Below are positions 40,433 through 51,114 of a stretch of 64,000 nt of DNA, in pieces. The stretch comes from Cyanophora paradoxa (Eukaryota; Glaucocystophyceae; Cyanophorales; Cyanophoraceae). The stretch is taken from positions 17,935 through 81,934 of the forward strand of contig QPMI01000685.1 in assembly GCA_004431415.1 (NCBI GenBank). Reading direction: 5' to 3'. A model generated the notes under the pieces. That model saw nothing but the letters and a program-made list of their open reading frames with translations, made no database searches and was not told the DNA's origin. Position numbers and translations under genes: made by a program. Within the stretch, counting starts at the first letter, position 1. The number at the start of each line of letters is the position of its first letter.

Positions 40433-41955
40433 CGCCAGTCCGAGAACTCTAGATCTAGGCGCCGGATGCATATGCGACTGGCAGATGTTGTCCTTATATT
40501 CGTACGGATATGGTGGCGGATGGCGGATTGGCGGATTGAAAGTGCTGGCGGATATTCGTACGTTTACAGTATACTAGTATTATAGTAGTATATAGCTAAA
40601 CAGCGCGCCGTGCACGTGTAATTATAATTACATAAATGACAGAGCTCGAGAGTCGAGACTCGCCATAGAGCAGAATCTATATTCGGCAATTTATGATTTA
40701 TCGCCACGGCAATTCCGGTTTTGGGCGAATTCGGCAATTTGACAACGCGGCAATTAAAGCCGTCCTACAGTAGTAAGTACTAGTAATTATAAGTTAGTAG
40801 TAACCAGCGCACCGTGCACGTGTAATTATATAAATGACAGAGACTCACACGTCACAGAGTGACCCTTGGCCAATCAGAAAGATTATAGCTACGTCAACGC
40901 TCAACATTTAGTTTTTTTAGAAAAGAATACAAAAAATGTTCACGTAGGTAGTGCGCTCCCCATTGGTGGGCTGCCGTGGGCATGCGCAGGCTTTACTAGT
41001 ATTCAAGTCCGTCGGCGCCGCTCCCCGGCGGGACCCGGGAAATTGGAGGGAATCCGGATCCGGGATTCCGGGGCCTTCCGGGCCGGGAATCCCGGGATTA
41101 GAGCTGTACATGTGCGCAATGCGCATGCTCGCCGATCTCGCGAGTCGCTCGGGCTGGCCGGCCGAGCGTCGACGATCGACTCCGCCGGGCCGCGGGGCGC
41201 CCGGGCCCGCCCGGCCCCGCCGCGCCCGCGGCCGAGCCGCCGGATCCGGAGACGGCCCTGCCCGGCGGATCGAGTCCGGGCCCCGGGGAGATCATCGCCG
41301 AGTCGGATCCGGCCATCATCATCATGACATCATGGCATCCGGGCATGATCCGGCCCGCGGCGGGAGGACCAGAAACTGGCAGAAAGCGAATTCGAACTTG
41401 GGAAGCTCCGGCACTGCAGGCTGGCACCGCAGTACTAGTGGCACGTACCGACGTCAACCAGCAGCAATATCGCAGGATTCGCAGCTACCCGGGTGACCGC
41501 GCGCAGGCTCCGCAGCACTGCGGCAGCAGCCTGCATGAGGCTGCATCGATATCATGGCATGACGGCAGCATGCCATGATGAGTACCGGCCGCGGGCCTAC
41601 CGGTACCGCAGTACCGTTGTACGTATCATAGTATACACTGCCCTACGTACGCGTATACCGTAGCACACTCAGTGTGTGACTAGTACAGCTGCACTGCAGT
41701 CGCCGCGCCTGCTCAGTGACTACCGGCTATTGTGCTTACAACAGCAGTATCGCAACCATACATAGCTACAGGCTACGTATACAGCCGCGCAGCCTGTAGC
41801 GCGTAGACGGTCGCAGTGTTGCGCGCACGTGCACGTACGCGTTCCCGGCGGCCTCGAGCTCCGGATCCTATAGCCACTAGGCTATGGTAACGTTAGCGAT
41901 CGACAAGCTTAAGAGTCTTGCACGCCGGCGCCCGCGGAGTCGTGCACGTGCACAC
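40433..41955. other. Palindrome-rich spacer before the receptor gene
   Basis: A long gene-free stretch. Two copies of CAGCGC[GA]C[CA]GTGCACGTGTAATTATA-like sequence occur at about 40599-40625 and 40804-40830. From 41580 to 41880 almost every position is part of a short palindrome (TACGTA, GTATAC, ACGCGT, GTGCAC, CTGCAG). No open frame with family signal. Confidence 0.55.
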
Positions 41956-44900
41956 ATGTACATGGGACAGGCTAGCGCTGAGGCTGCGCGGCTGCTGGCG
42001 GCGATCGCTCTGTGCCTCCAGCTTTTGGGACTCGGCTTGCCGGTTTCGGCAGCAGAGCCCAACTACGCAGCGTACGGGACTGTCGTCGTGCCATCGGGTC
42101 CGTTCGTTTTGCAGAGCCGGTGGGACCCATGCCAGTGCGTCCGTCCTGGTCACGGTATCGCGAACGATAACAAGCAGTGGGTGATTGCTGGATGCGACAA
42201 CGTTTTTAACTGTGAGCTCATGATCAATTGCCTCCCGCATTGATTGCCTCCCCCATTAATCCGCTAACGACGCGTATACGTATGCGGATGTATTTGCAGC
42301 GACCTCGGGATCCGGGCCATTCTGGTTCAATTGGAACGCAACGGCAAACAACTACGGCCGTCTGACCGGCTACGGCGGTAAGGTGTTGAAGATCACAGAT
42401 CCCGGCGCAGCCACCACGACTGAGTTTAGCGTTTCTCTGGGTGGCGTGCGTGGTCTTTTTAACTTGTCACAATCTCATCTTTCTGAAGCTTTGAGCTTAA
42501 AATTGATCGTCTTTTGTGTGTTTGCCCCCCCCCCCCCCCCCCCCCCCCTGTTTGGCATCGCAGCCCAAAGACATCTCGAATGCAGCAAGCTTTACGTACA
42601 CAGGCATGGACTCCCAAGTGAAGTTTCTGAATGATTCGACGGGATGCGTGCGAATCGTGTCAAGGCTGGCAAGCAACGTCATATTATTCACTGGCCATGT
42701 CGGACTGAAGAGGGGCGCTGGCCAATATTCGACCTTTATGCTCGACAACAGAAACCTTGCTGGTCAATGACACATTTATGTTTTCATTCGATCAGAAGTT
42801 TGGGCTCTAGGGCTGATTTGTAATCTCTCGCTGACCATATGCATGTATTACGTATGCATCGACAGATACTAGCTCGACGTGCTGGAACCTCCTCCAAGAA
42901 CCCCCAGCTCTGCCAGCGGTCATTCCTGTTTATAATTATGTTTTCATCATCCCAGATCGCTTTGTATATTAAATGCGCGCGCTTTGACTTTCCTTCATGC
43001 AGACTTGCCGGCCGAGAGAGCCATTCCGGCTCAAGAGCGTGGCGGACACGAGCAAGTGCATCACAGTTGACAGTGCAAGCAGGAACTGGACGCTCACGCC
43101 GTGCGGTACGCCGACAACTTTCTATCACTCTCCAATCTTGAAGTCGGCCCTCGAGATCTGATCCGAAAATTCAGAGTCCCCGTGCACTCCTGAATCGAAC
43201 CAACAGTGGTGGTCTGTTGAGCCAGTCAGCAATCCAGACCTCAACTACGGATTCCGGATCGCGGACTTCCGCGGAGACATAGGGGACCCCATTCCCTCCC
43301 CAGACCCTCGGAGTGCGTATCAGAAGACTCTCGCTGGATCCGCCGAGTCGCTTGCCGCGGTGCGAGCACATGTTTGTGATAGCAATTAACGTATATATTC
43401 GCGAATTAATGCTCTCTCGCTTTTGCGAGTAGCACCGAGGTGGTAGGTTTCTTCCGCTCACCAATAACCGGCCAATGAAGTCCAGCTCGACGAGGGACGC
43501 GGTACTCGACCAGTTCCTCCGTTTCACTACCTACCACTTCAATGCGACCTTCAACGCGCACCTCGTGCGTGAACGACGCGCCATCGCCAGCGCTTCCTGT
43601 TCTTTTCCAAATTAAATCCCTCATCAGGTTGCCATCATGTCGATAAACTCGTACATGTCGTACCTGACCGCACCACTGAGCACTACCGGAGCCATGCGGG
43701 AGGTTCTGGAGTGGGACGACGGGTACTCTTTGCCAGGCGAGTTTATCACGGCATCGAATCCGAATCCGGGCTACCCGGCCGGCGCGACTTTTGCGGACAT
43801 GGCCGCGCATAATGGCTGCCCCAGCTGCCTCTACTGGCACTGGGGAGCCTTCAAAAGCATGAAACCCAATGTAGAAAAGTATGACCCCGAAGCGGCCGAC
43901 GATTGGAACGTCCCAGAGCAACTATGGATCGTTCAGGAAAAGAGCGAGGCCTGCCCCATAGCCACACCATCGCCCACGGCTACACCGTCGCCTACGGCCT
44001 CTCCTTCGCCAATGGCTACACCGTTAACGCTGCCCGTGGATACGGCCACTCCGTCGCCCATGGCCACTCCGTCGCCCATGGCTACTCCGGATCCGTCATC
44101 AGTTAATGACCCGCAGCCGGGCAAGCTCCTGCCAGTTGTGAAGATCGATGTGAGTCGCGATCGTATCTTTGAGCAGCAACCCTTGAGCTTATTTTTTTTA
44201 TTTTGAGCTCGTGATGATCATCCCCCGCCCACGTGCATGCTGCATGCGCAGCTCGAAACATCACCGACGAAGGACCCCACCGCTCTTGTTCCGTCGAAGA
44301 CCCTCCTGATGCGCTGCCGGTCGAACGTCACCCGCGATCCGAACTTCCCAAACATCGCAGTGCAAGGATGGATGGCGCCGAATAACGAGTCCGAGCTGGC
44401 AGACCTCCTGAGGTAAGACATTTTTAGTAATACTTATTAACCAAGTTAATTAAGAAGCTTTGAATAATGGCAGCCTTAAGCTGCAGCTGATCACGCGCGT
44501 TACTTTCATTTCTCAGTTATCTGACCGCGGGCGCAACGAAAGCCGAGAACATGCTAGCCTTCCGACCCAGCAGCAGGCCCGCCCTTGTGTACGGTTCGCG
44601 ATATCGATGTTATATAATTATGTACATGCGTATGCATGCGCACATGTAAATGTGCGGCCTCGAACTTACATCGCCGCGTGCACGGATCGAACAGATAAGG
44701 AGTACATCTTGCGCTGCTACGCGAGCTACCCTGGGGCTCCGCCCGAGGAGGTCGTCTACGACGAGATCCGCGTTCGGCTTCTCAGCCCGCCGACGCCCGG
44801 CACATGCACGGTGGCGCCGCCGGAGGGAATCGCCCTCCAGGATACGTTCACGGTCACGTGCTCGAGCTGGACGTCCCCGCGCATCCCATTGAACTACGCG

Positions 44901-47900
44901 CTGCGGGTGCGTGCCTCGAGCTCCAGTCGATCTAGATCTGATCTCGCGATTGCATGTCTCTGAATTGGCCAACGCGGCTTCGCAGCTGCCCTCTGCAACG
45001 GGCAGCACGCTCCTCGTCCCCTCTCAGGAAAGCCCCGTGATGTCCAACCTCGTCCTCCCGGTCGGCAACCCCGTCCGGCTGATCGCAACCGTCTGTGACC
45101 GAAACGGTGGATGCTCGGGTCTGCTGCCCCGAACAAAACGATTTACATATCAATTTCCAATCGCTTTCACCTCGTCTGAACGTGAAACGTTGACGGAGCA
45201 GAACTTCCACTCAGTGTTATTGTCCGGGCTCCGCCGGACGTCTGTGACTCGTACAACACGCGCAAGGCAGCGCTCGATGCTTCCGCGGCACAAATGTCCA
45301 GGCGGGATTACGACGCCAGCGTTCTTCGGTCCGTTATCGCGACGGCAAAGCAGCTTCAGGCCGAAACCGTCGGTGAGTATCCGCTCAAGTACTTAGCGCT
45401 AGCAGAAGCACATACGTACGCGTATACGCATGAGCCCGAAATTTAATGCAAATGAACGTGCACGTGCATATGTACATATATGTGCGCGTCGCGTGCCAAT
45501 TACTGCAGTTCCGGCGACTAAAGCTTCCTAAATGTGTATATGTTAATGTACTGATCATGAACCTTTCCACAGCGAAAACCACCACAGAAAGCTGCGTCGG
45601 GGGCCTTATCGTGGACACGTGCAGCGCGGCGGGGTCAGCCGCGTCTGTCTCTGACAAGGTGCAGGCCATCTCGGCCATCACAGATGTTGCTCAAGTCGCT
45701 GCGCGGTGCGCGTATCCTGATCGAGATTAAATATGACTCATACTTTCTGTGCCTGGTCCGTTTACCATGCATATGCACACAAACCAGGCACACAAACACC
45801 ACGCAACAAAAACGACTCTTTGCTTGCTATCCCGCGCTTGATGCGTGCGAGGTACCCGAGGACATGACTGACGCGATTCTCGATGCGGTGATTGCATTGC
45901 AAGAGCTCGAAATCATGTGGATGCATAGCTAATGCACGCCTTCTTTATGCGCTGCGCACCCCGCAGGCCGACCGGTCCGTATCCGCGGCCATCAGCTCCA
46001 AAGACTGGACTCCGAACACGGCGGGTGGTCTCCAGCAGACGCAGAGCGGGCAGCTTACAAGCCCCCTTGCCGGCATCCTTAACGACCTCATCAAGGGTCC
46101 CGAAGAAGCCCGCGCAAGGTGCAAATAAAGCACGCATCATATGTAGAAGCGCCGGCCGGATCGAGATCGAAACTGAACACCAGCGCGTCGCCGAAGGTGC
46201 CGTGATTGCGGCCAAGGTTTCCGAAAGAGAGCGGTCGACTCGGTGTCTGTTACGGCCGGAAAGAGTGTGCCCTGTACTTCTTTACCGCGCTCGAGCTGTG
46301 CCTGACCTCTAGATCTGCGCCCTGCAGTCTGCTTTACGGATATCCGCCCCTACTACCCAGTCCCGACCGACGCGACGTCGAGAATATCCAGGACGCGGGT
46401 CTTCCTTCCAGCGGGAGTCAAGGTACATATGTACTTCGATGTGTTCTCTATGGCTGCGCATGCTCGAGCTCCGCTGATCATGAGCATTAACTCTTGGCAG
46501 AACTTCGTACCGCGCAACGGAACTGACGGGTTTGTATTGCAGCTGCCTTTGATTTCGTCCCCTGACTATGGCTGGATACGTATGTCGTCTTGTATTAACA
46601 TATAACTAGATTTGCTGTTTCGGTGATCAACATGGAAGAAAGCCCTGTGCGCTGCTCGCACCCTTCGCGCTAATGGCGTATACGCACTCATGCATATGCT
46701 TGGGTTTCCTGCGCGCGCAGCATGCGAATGTGTTCCTGGGTGTCGCAGGGGTGCCCGGAACGGCCTCCTTGACCGGATACTTCGTCGGTGAGTTTGCGAT
46801 AATTTTCTCTCTCTTGTTGTTTAATTGAATTTTGTTTTCGCCCATACCGACGTCGACGGCGCAGATATCTCCGTGCTCGGGTCTGTATACGTAACACGCT
46901 TTAGCTGTATATATAGTGACGGCTCTAGCGGCGGCGCAGGCGCCCTCATAATTATATTTAGCTATAGAATTGCAGTCCGACGAACTGCCGCGCGCAGTTC
47001 GGAAGTAACGGGGGTTGATTCAACCACTCCCATCATCATAGGTAAACCTAACTGCGTCTGCTTCGCCCGACATTGCAATTGATTCGGCCCCGATCGCGGA
47101 AGAAAAATTTAATAAATTAAACGTTGTTTTCGCTTGCAGAAATACCACTCAAGAACAGGACTGGGATGCCCACCACGCAGCAGGTCACTCCTTCCACGCA
47201 AAGTCTTCCACCTGGCGCCTGACGCACCTATCCGGAGCGCAGTACTTGCTCTTCTGGAATGAGACGAGGAAGTCGTGGGACCCGTGCGGCCTGCCGCTCA
47301 ACATGGCCGTGGGCGATCCCGAGGACACGTCGAGCGTGGGCGACATGTTCCAGCGCGACGGCGTCTGGTGCGAATGTACATGCGCCGCGCGCGCCGCCGT
47401 CCATCAAAATCGATTCATACGCGTATTCTTCCGCTGTCTGACGGACGCCTCCAGGTATGCTCGGGGCCGCTGCACGCACTTGACCACCGTACTTGCTGCC
47501 TTTCTTTCTGTGGCTACGGGCTCAAATGAATTGATATGTATCTCGTCTTCCTTGTACAGTTCACTACGGGCGCGCTCATACCTGGTACCGGTACCGGTGG
47601 CGCCGGCGCGGCCATGAGCTCCATTCCGGGCTTCGAGTCGAGGCCCACCAGCGAAATCTCCAGTGACAGCAACAAACAGGTTTGTCAGCCGAACCGCGTT
47701 TTTTATGAGCTCTTGACAATCGTAAGCTCAAGCGCATTAATTAACCGAGCCGCGCAGATGGCAATCATTTTTCCCATCGTGCTGGGTGTTGGCGCAATCG
47801 TTCTCGTTGTGGGCAGCATTGTGTTGCTGCGGAAGTGCGCAAAGGCAACCGCGCTGGCGGCGCCGGCTCGGAACCGCAGCGCGCTGGTAATCGACGTTGC

Positions 47901-48571
47901 GGGAGCGCTAGCGGCTAAGGGAGAGGCGATCAATGGGCCGTCTGTGCACGAGCGCCTCACTTCCTCGCACGATCACCTCAACATCTACACGCTTTTTGAT
48001 GTGCGCCCTGTCGCTTGGACCGTCGGACTCGCGTGCACGTGCCCAATATTAATCATGATCGCTTATCTGGGCGCGCAGGAAAAGGACAAGCGACAGAACC
48101 CGACGGAGTCTGAGGCCGAGCGGAGGATCCGCAGGGCAGTGGCGGTCGTGTTCGCACTTTCCCCATCGAGCGCGGCGAGCCTCGAGTGCCGCAAGTGGGT
48201 CGACCTTGCCCGGCGACTGAACAAGCCCATCTTCGTCGCCGAGTACGAGCAGGTGCGAACTCCCCCGAGTCCATTATTATTGCAATTGTAACCATAAGGC
48301 ATTCGTGCTTTCAGCTAGCTATAGTTTGAGCCCCGTGCCACGGTGATGCAACTCGCATTCGATATCGCTCAATGAGTACGTCGCGCAGGTCTCGCTCGAG
48401 TGGATGGACCCGACGCTGGCGCTGGCGCTTAAGGGACGCCCTCAGTACGGGTTCAAGGCGCAGGACGCGCCGCACCACGACGGCCGCCTATACGACCTTG
48501 CCCGACGCCTGCGGGGCCACGGAGTCAGCGAGACCACCGGCACGTTGGAATCAGTCCATGTTAGGCTCTGA
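41956..48571 (+). CDS. Receptor-like protein: lectin-like and REJ ectodomain, GPS motif, membrane helix, TIR-like cytoplasmic domain
   Basis: ATG 41956 (an in-frame ATG also at 41884) gives a signal peptide (LLAAIALCLQLLGLGLPVSA). Two beta-trefoil-like segments follow: FVLQSRWDPCQCV ... VIAGCDN and FRLKSVADTSKCITVDSASR. Then a unique region, a mucin-like Thr-Pro-Ser run (PTATPSPTASPSPMATP), and a REJ/polycystin-type region (LRCYASYPGAPPEEVVYDE, PGTCTVAPPEGIALQDTFTV, TCSSWTSPRIPLNYALRV, VRLIATVCDRNGGCSG). A GPS-like site (FWNETRKSWDPCG, VWCEC, RCTHLTTVLAAF) precedes the helix IIFPIVLGVGAIVLVVGSIV. The cytoplasmic end (RRIRRAVAVVFALSPSSAAS, LECRKWVDLARRLNKPIFVA, EYEQ, VSLEWMDPTLALALKGRPQY, YDLARRLRGHG) reads like the second half of a TIR domain. 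Stop TGA 48569-48571. About 25 exons; introns are longer and AT-richer than in housekeeping genes. The order of blocks is seen; TIR assignment is inference. Confidence 0.75.
42525..42548 (+). repeat. Poly-C tract (24 nt) in an intron of the receptor gene
   Basis: Twenty-four C shortly before an acceptor (GCATCGCAG) of the receptor gene, on the sense strand. Confidence 0.95.
43963..44101 (+). repeat. Thr-Pro-Ser-rich coding repeat (mucin-like stalk)
   Basis: Imperfect 18-bp tandem units (CATCGCCCACGGCTACACCG-like) encode ATPSPT/ATPSPM repeats in the ectodomain. Such stretches are usual O-glycosylated stalks; this role is inference. Confidence 0.75.
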
Positions 48572-48662
48572 TTCCGCTCGAGCTCACGTGTGCCTGCCGG
48601 CCCACGCGTATACGTACGGCCATTAAAAATAGCCCATGAAGCGCGTTCAAAAGCGGTTACAG

Positions 48663-48702
48663 TATATATATACGTGCACGTGCACGTGCACGTGCGCGCG
48701 TA
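48663..48702. repeat. 40-nt perfectly alternating pyrimidine-purine tract
   Basis: TATATATATA followed by four ACGTGC-type steps and CGCGCG: every step alternates pyrimidine and purine, a Z-DNA-prone sequence. It lies between the receptor gene stop and the CACTA-like element. Confidence 0.9.
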
Positions 48703-48828
48703 GGATAAACCTTGTGTATATATAATTAGTAGGCTCGATCCACTGGGAGCCAGAAATTAAGTTTACCATATGGTAAACTTAGGGGGTGGTAAAGGTGTGC
48801 CGTTTGCGTTACCACACGGTAAAGTCAG

Positions 48829-48945
48829 GGTGGTAAAGTCAGGGTGGTAAAGTTGGGGTGGTAAAGTTGGGGTGGTAAAGTTGGGGTGGTAAAGTTGGGG
48901 TGGTAAAGTTGGGGTGGTAAAGTCAGGGTGGTAAAGTCAGAGGGG
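48829..48945 (+). repeat. 14-bp subterminal tandem repeats of the CACTA-like element
   Basis: About eight copies of GGTGGTAAAG followed by TTGG or TCAG. In CACTA elements such arrays are transposase-binding sites; that role here is inference. Confidence 0.85.
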
Positions 48946-48975
48946 TGAACTCGCAGCGTTACATCCCGGATCCGT

Positions 48976-49295
48976 GGTCGGAACGTCGACGTCGATTTTG
49001 GAGCTCGAGCTCCTCGGATGAAGAGCTTAGCACCGGTTGCGAAAACTGGCCAGCAGGAAGCGTTGATCGAAAGAGACTATCTAGAGAAGCATTTCGATGG
49101 AGACTGGGCCGCGGACCTGCAGAGCCCGCTGTGAAATCGGTGGTTGGAACGTCGATTCTGGAGATCGAGCTCCTCGTATCATTCACACGCTCAACAATAG
49201 CGCCAGTCTCGAAAATAGGCCTGCAGTTAGCATCGTTCGAAAAGAGCTATCCGCAGCAGCATTTAGATGGAGACTGGGTCGCGGACCTGCAGAGC
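48976..49295 (+). repeat. 170-bp direct duplication inside the CACTA-like element
   Basis: Two diverged copies (about 48976-49128 and 49143-49295) share GAACGTCGATT-TGGAG, CGAGCTCCTCG and GATGGAGACTGGG-CGCGGACCTGCAGAG. Read in matching frames they code related peptides ending FDGDWAADLQSPL and LDGDWVADLQS, each followed by a stop. The source of this piece is unknown; it may be a captured gene fragment. Confidence 0.75.
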
Positions 49296-50102
49296 TAGAG
49301 CTTCGAATTCGAATTCGGAATAGCGAATGCCGAGTCTGGATCCGGAGCACGAGCTCCGAGTTCTCGGGCCTCGGAGGTGCGCATGCATTCACAGCACTGC
49401 GCAGCTTTATATATCTTAAGCCCTCTAGCAAAGCCAAAGTTCACTCCGGTGACTTTGCTCCATGGGGAGAAGCCAGAGAGGGGTACCGGTCTCGTCGCGT
49501 ACAATTGTGCGCAGCTCTTATAGGGTGTCGCCCTGCGGTCGGAGAACTAGCTAGAGCGCGTGATCTAGCTAGCTATAGGCTTTAACACCGCCGGCTACCT
49601 CGGCGGTGCTCGGTCTGAGCGTTCGGTACGCGGCCATCGGTCTTGAGACCACAACTTGGCGCTCGTAGTTCGTTTGTAACGTAGCTGAAATCAATGCTTA
49701 CCGCATTGGAAGCGCCGTGCGCCGCGCCCCAGCCAGCTGTGGCGCAGAATGGTCGGGCCGCTGTAAAGTTGGCCGATGTCGGGCCGCCCAACAACCTATC
49801 CTTATAAGCTGCAATTCGTCTCTAAACGACCTTTTAGACCACTTGAACCAGTTAAGGCAGCCCGCATGCGTCGCTCTCTTGACGAGTTGTCCTCGCCTCC
49901 ACGCTGGACCACCGAAGCAACCGGGCCATCGGCGCTCAACGGATCTCGCGCACTTATGCCTCTCTAACCACATTTAGCACGGCAGCAGTGCTCCCCCGCG
50001 CGGCTTTCCTAGGGGTGGTAAAGAGGGGTGTGGTAAAGTCAGCCCTAAGTGAGTGAAGTTGCAAGTTTACCATGTGGTAAACTTAATTCCTGGCTCCCAG
50101 TG

Positions 50103-51114
50103 ATCGCGAGGCAGCCTGGCAGAACTGGGGCAGCTTACCATGATCAATTTTAATATTGAGTACGTATACTAAATAGCTAGCTAGTATATATACGTGTAAG
50201 CATGCGTATATACTTATACGCAGGCCCTAGGTGGACGACGCTCAGCTGCAGGCATGCATCTGTGCAGGCCGTTCGTGGCGTCGCGCGCGTTGCTGCAGTA
50301 CTAGTTGCTTCCGGTCGTAGCGATCGATATCCGTCCGTCGGCATGTACTGCAGCTGCAGTACGTATACGTATACGTGTACATGTAAAGCTGGACTTGCAC
50401 TTGTGTGCGCCAACGAAATCAGCGTTCAAGATGGGCAGATGCATTATATTCAATGATTCCCCCACTTTCCGGGATGGTGTTCTCGCAAAAGGTCATGGCG
50501 CCGGGAGGCCCCTAGGGGTCCTCGGGGGCGGCTTTGGACCCGGGAATTATATTCTCGGTCGACGTCGTACTCGTTGACCGCTGATCGCCGGCCCCTGAAA
50601 CGCCGCTTGCGCTGACTGCGACGCCGCGGCCACGGGCCCCCAATTGCAAGGCCCAATTGCAAATCTGCGCGGTACGCCGTGACGTGCATGCACGTGATCG
50701 AGCCCGGCCCCGGCGCCCGGCCGAGCGATCGATATCGATCAATATATCGATCGAGATAGGGAGATTGATTCAAGATTAATTTTCTGGAAGGAGATCAGCT
50801 CGAGAGGAGCTGTAGCTGGATCATCGGATTAGCATAATATGAAGCTGGAGAAGCTGGAGAATTAATTTCGAAGCGGTGGGATCTGTGCGTATACCGGTAC
50901 CCCCCGTCTTCGATCTTCGCTGCATACATCGATATCGCGATCGCTGCATAATTAATTAAGATTGAGGAGATCGCGATCGAAATTAATTAATTTAAGATTG
51001 AGGAGATCGCGATCGAGGAGAAGCTGCGGCTGAATATCGATGAAGCTGGAGAAGTGTCGGGATCTGTACCCCCCGTCTTCGTGCTTCGCCTTCGTCGCTG
51101 CAAAAATCGCCAAA
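50103..51114. other. Palindrome-rich spacer with a duplicated leader upstream of the secreted-protein gene
   Basis: 50150-50400 is packed with ACGTATAC/CTGCAG-type palindromes. 50700-51020 has GATCGATATCGATC- and GATCGCGATCGA-type words, with two copies of ATTGAGGAGATCGCGATCGA at about 50960-50990 and 50995-51020. A segment around GAAGC..GGGATCTGT ... GTACCCCCCGTCTTCG occurs at 50869-50930 and again at 51039-51090, just before the ATG at 51115. Confidence 0.6.

Larger units (their letters stand above)
48741..50102. mobile_element. CACTA-like (EnSpm) non-autonomous transposon, 1362 bp
   Basis: Ends begin CACTGGGAGCCAG and finish CTGGCTCCCAGTG. The terminal inverted repeats run about 40 bp with two mismatches, and each contains an inner palindrome (AAGTTTACCATATGGTAAACTT on the left). 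A 3-bp target duplication ATC flanks the element (48738-48740 and 50103-50105). Just inside the left end lies a tandem array of a 14-bp unit GGTGGTAAAGTTGG (about 48829-48945); further GGTGGTAAAG copies sit near the right end. CACTN ends, a 3-bp duplication and subterminal repeat arrays are hallmarks of the CACTA superfamily. No transposase is present. The interior has a 170-bp direct duplication and frames without family signal. Confidence 0.85.

Noticed and set aside
48030-48080. Second transmembrane helix (CPILIMIAYLG) in the receptor protein
   Set aside because: This stretch has intron features (ATTAATCATGATC, GCGCGCAG acceptor) and its removal as a GC-AG intron keeps the frame, so it is more likely intronic; transcript data are needed.
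48829-48945. CRISPR-like array
   Set aside because: Units are directly adjacent 14-mers without spacers and lie inside a transposon end; they are subterminal tandem repeats.
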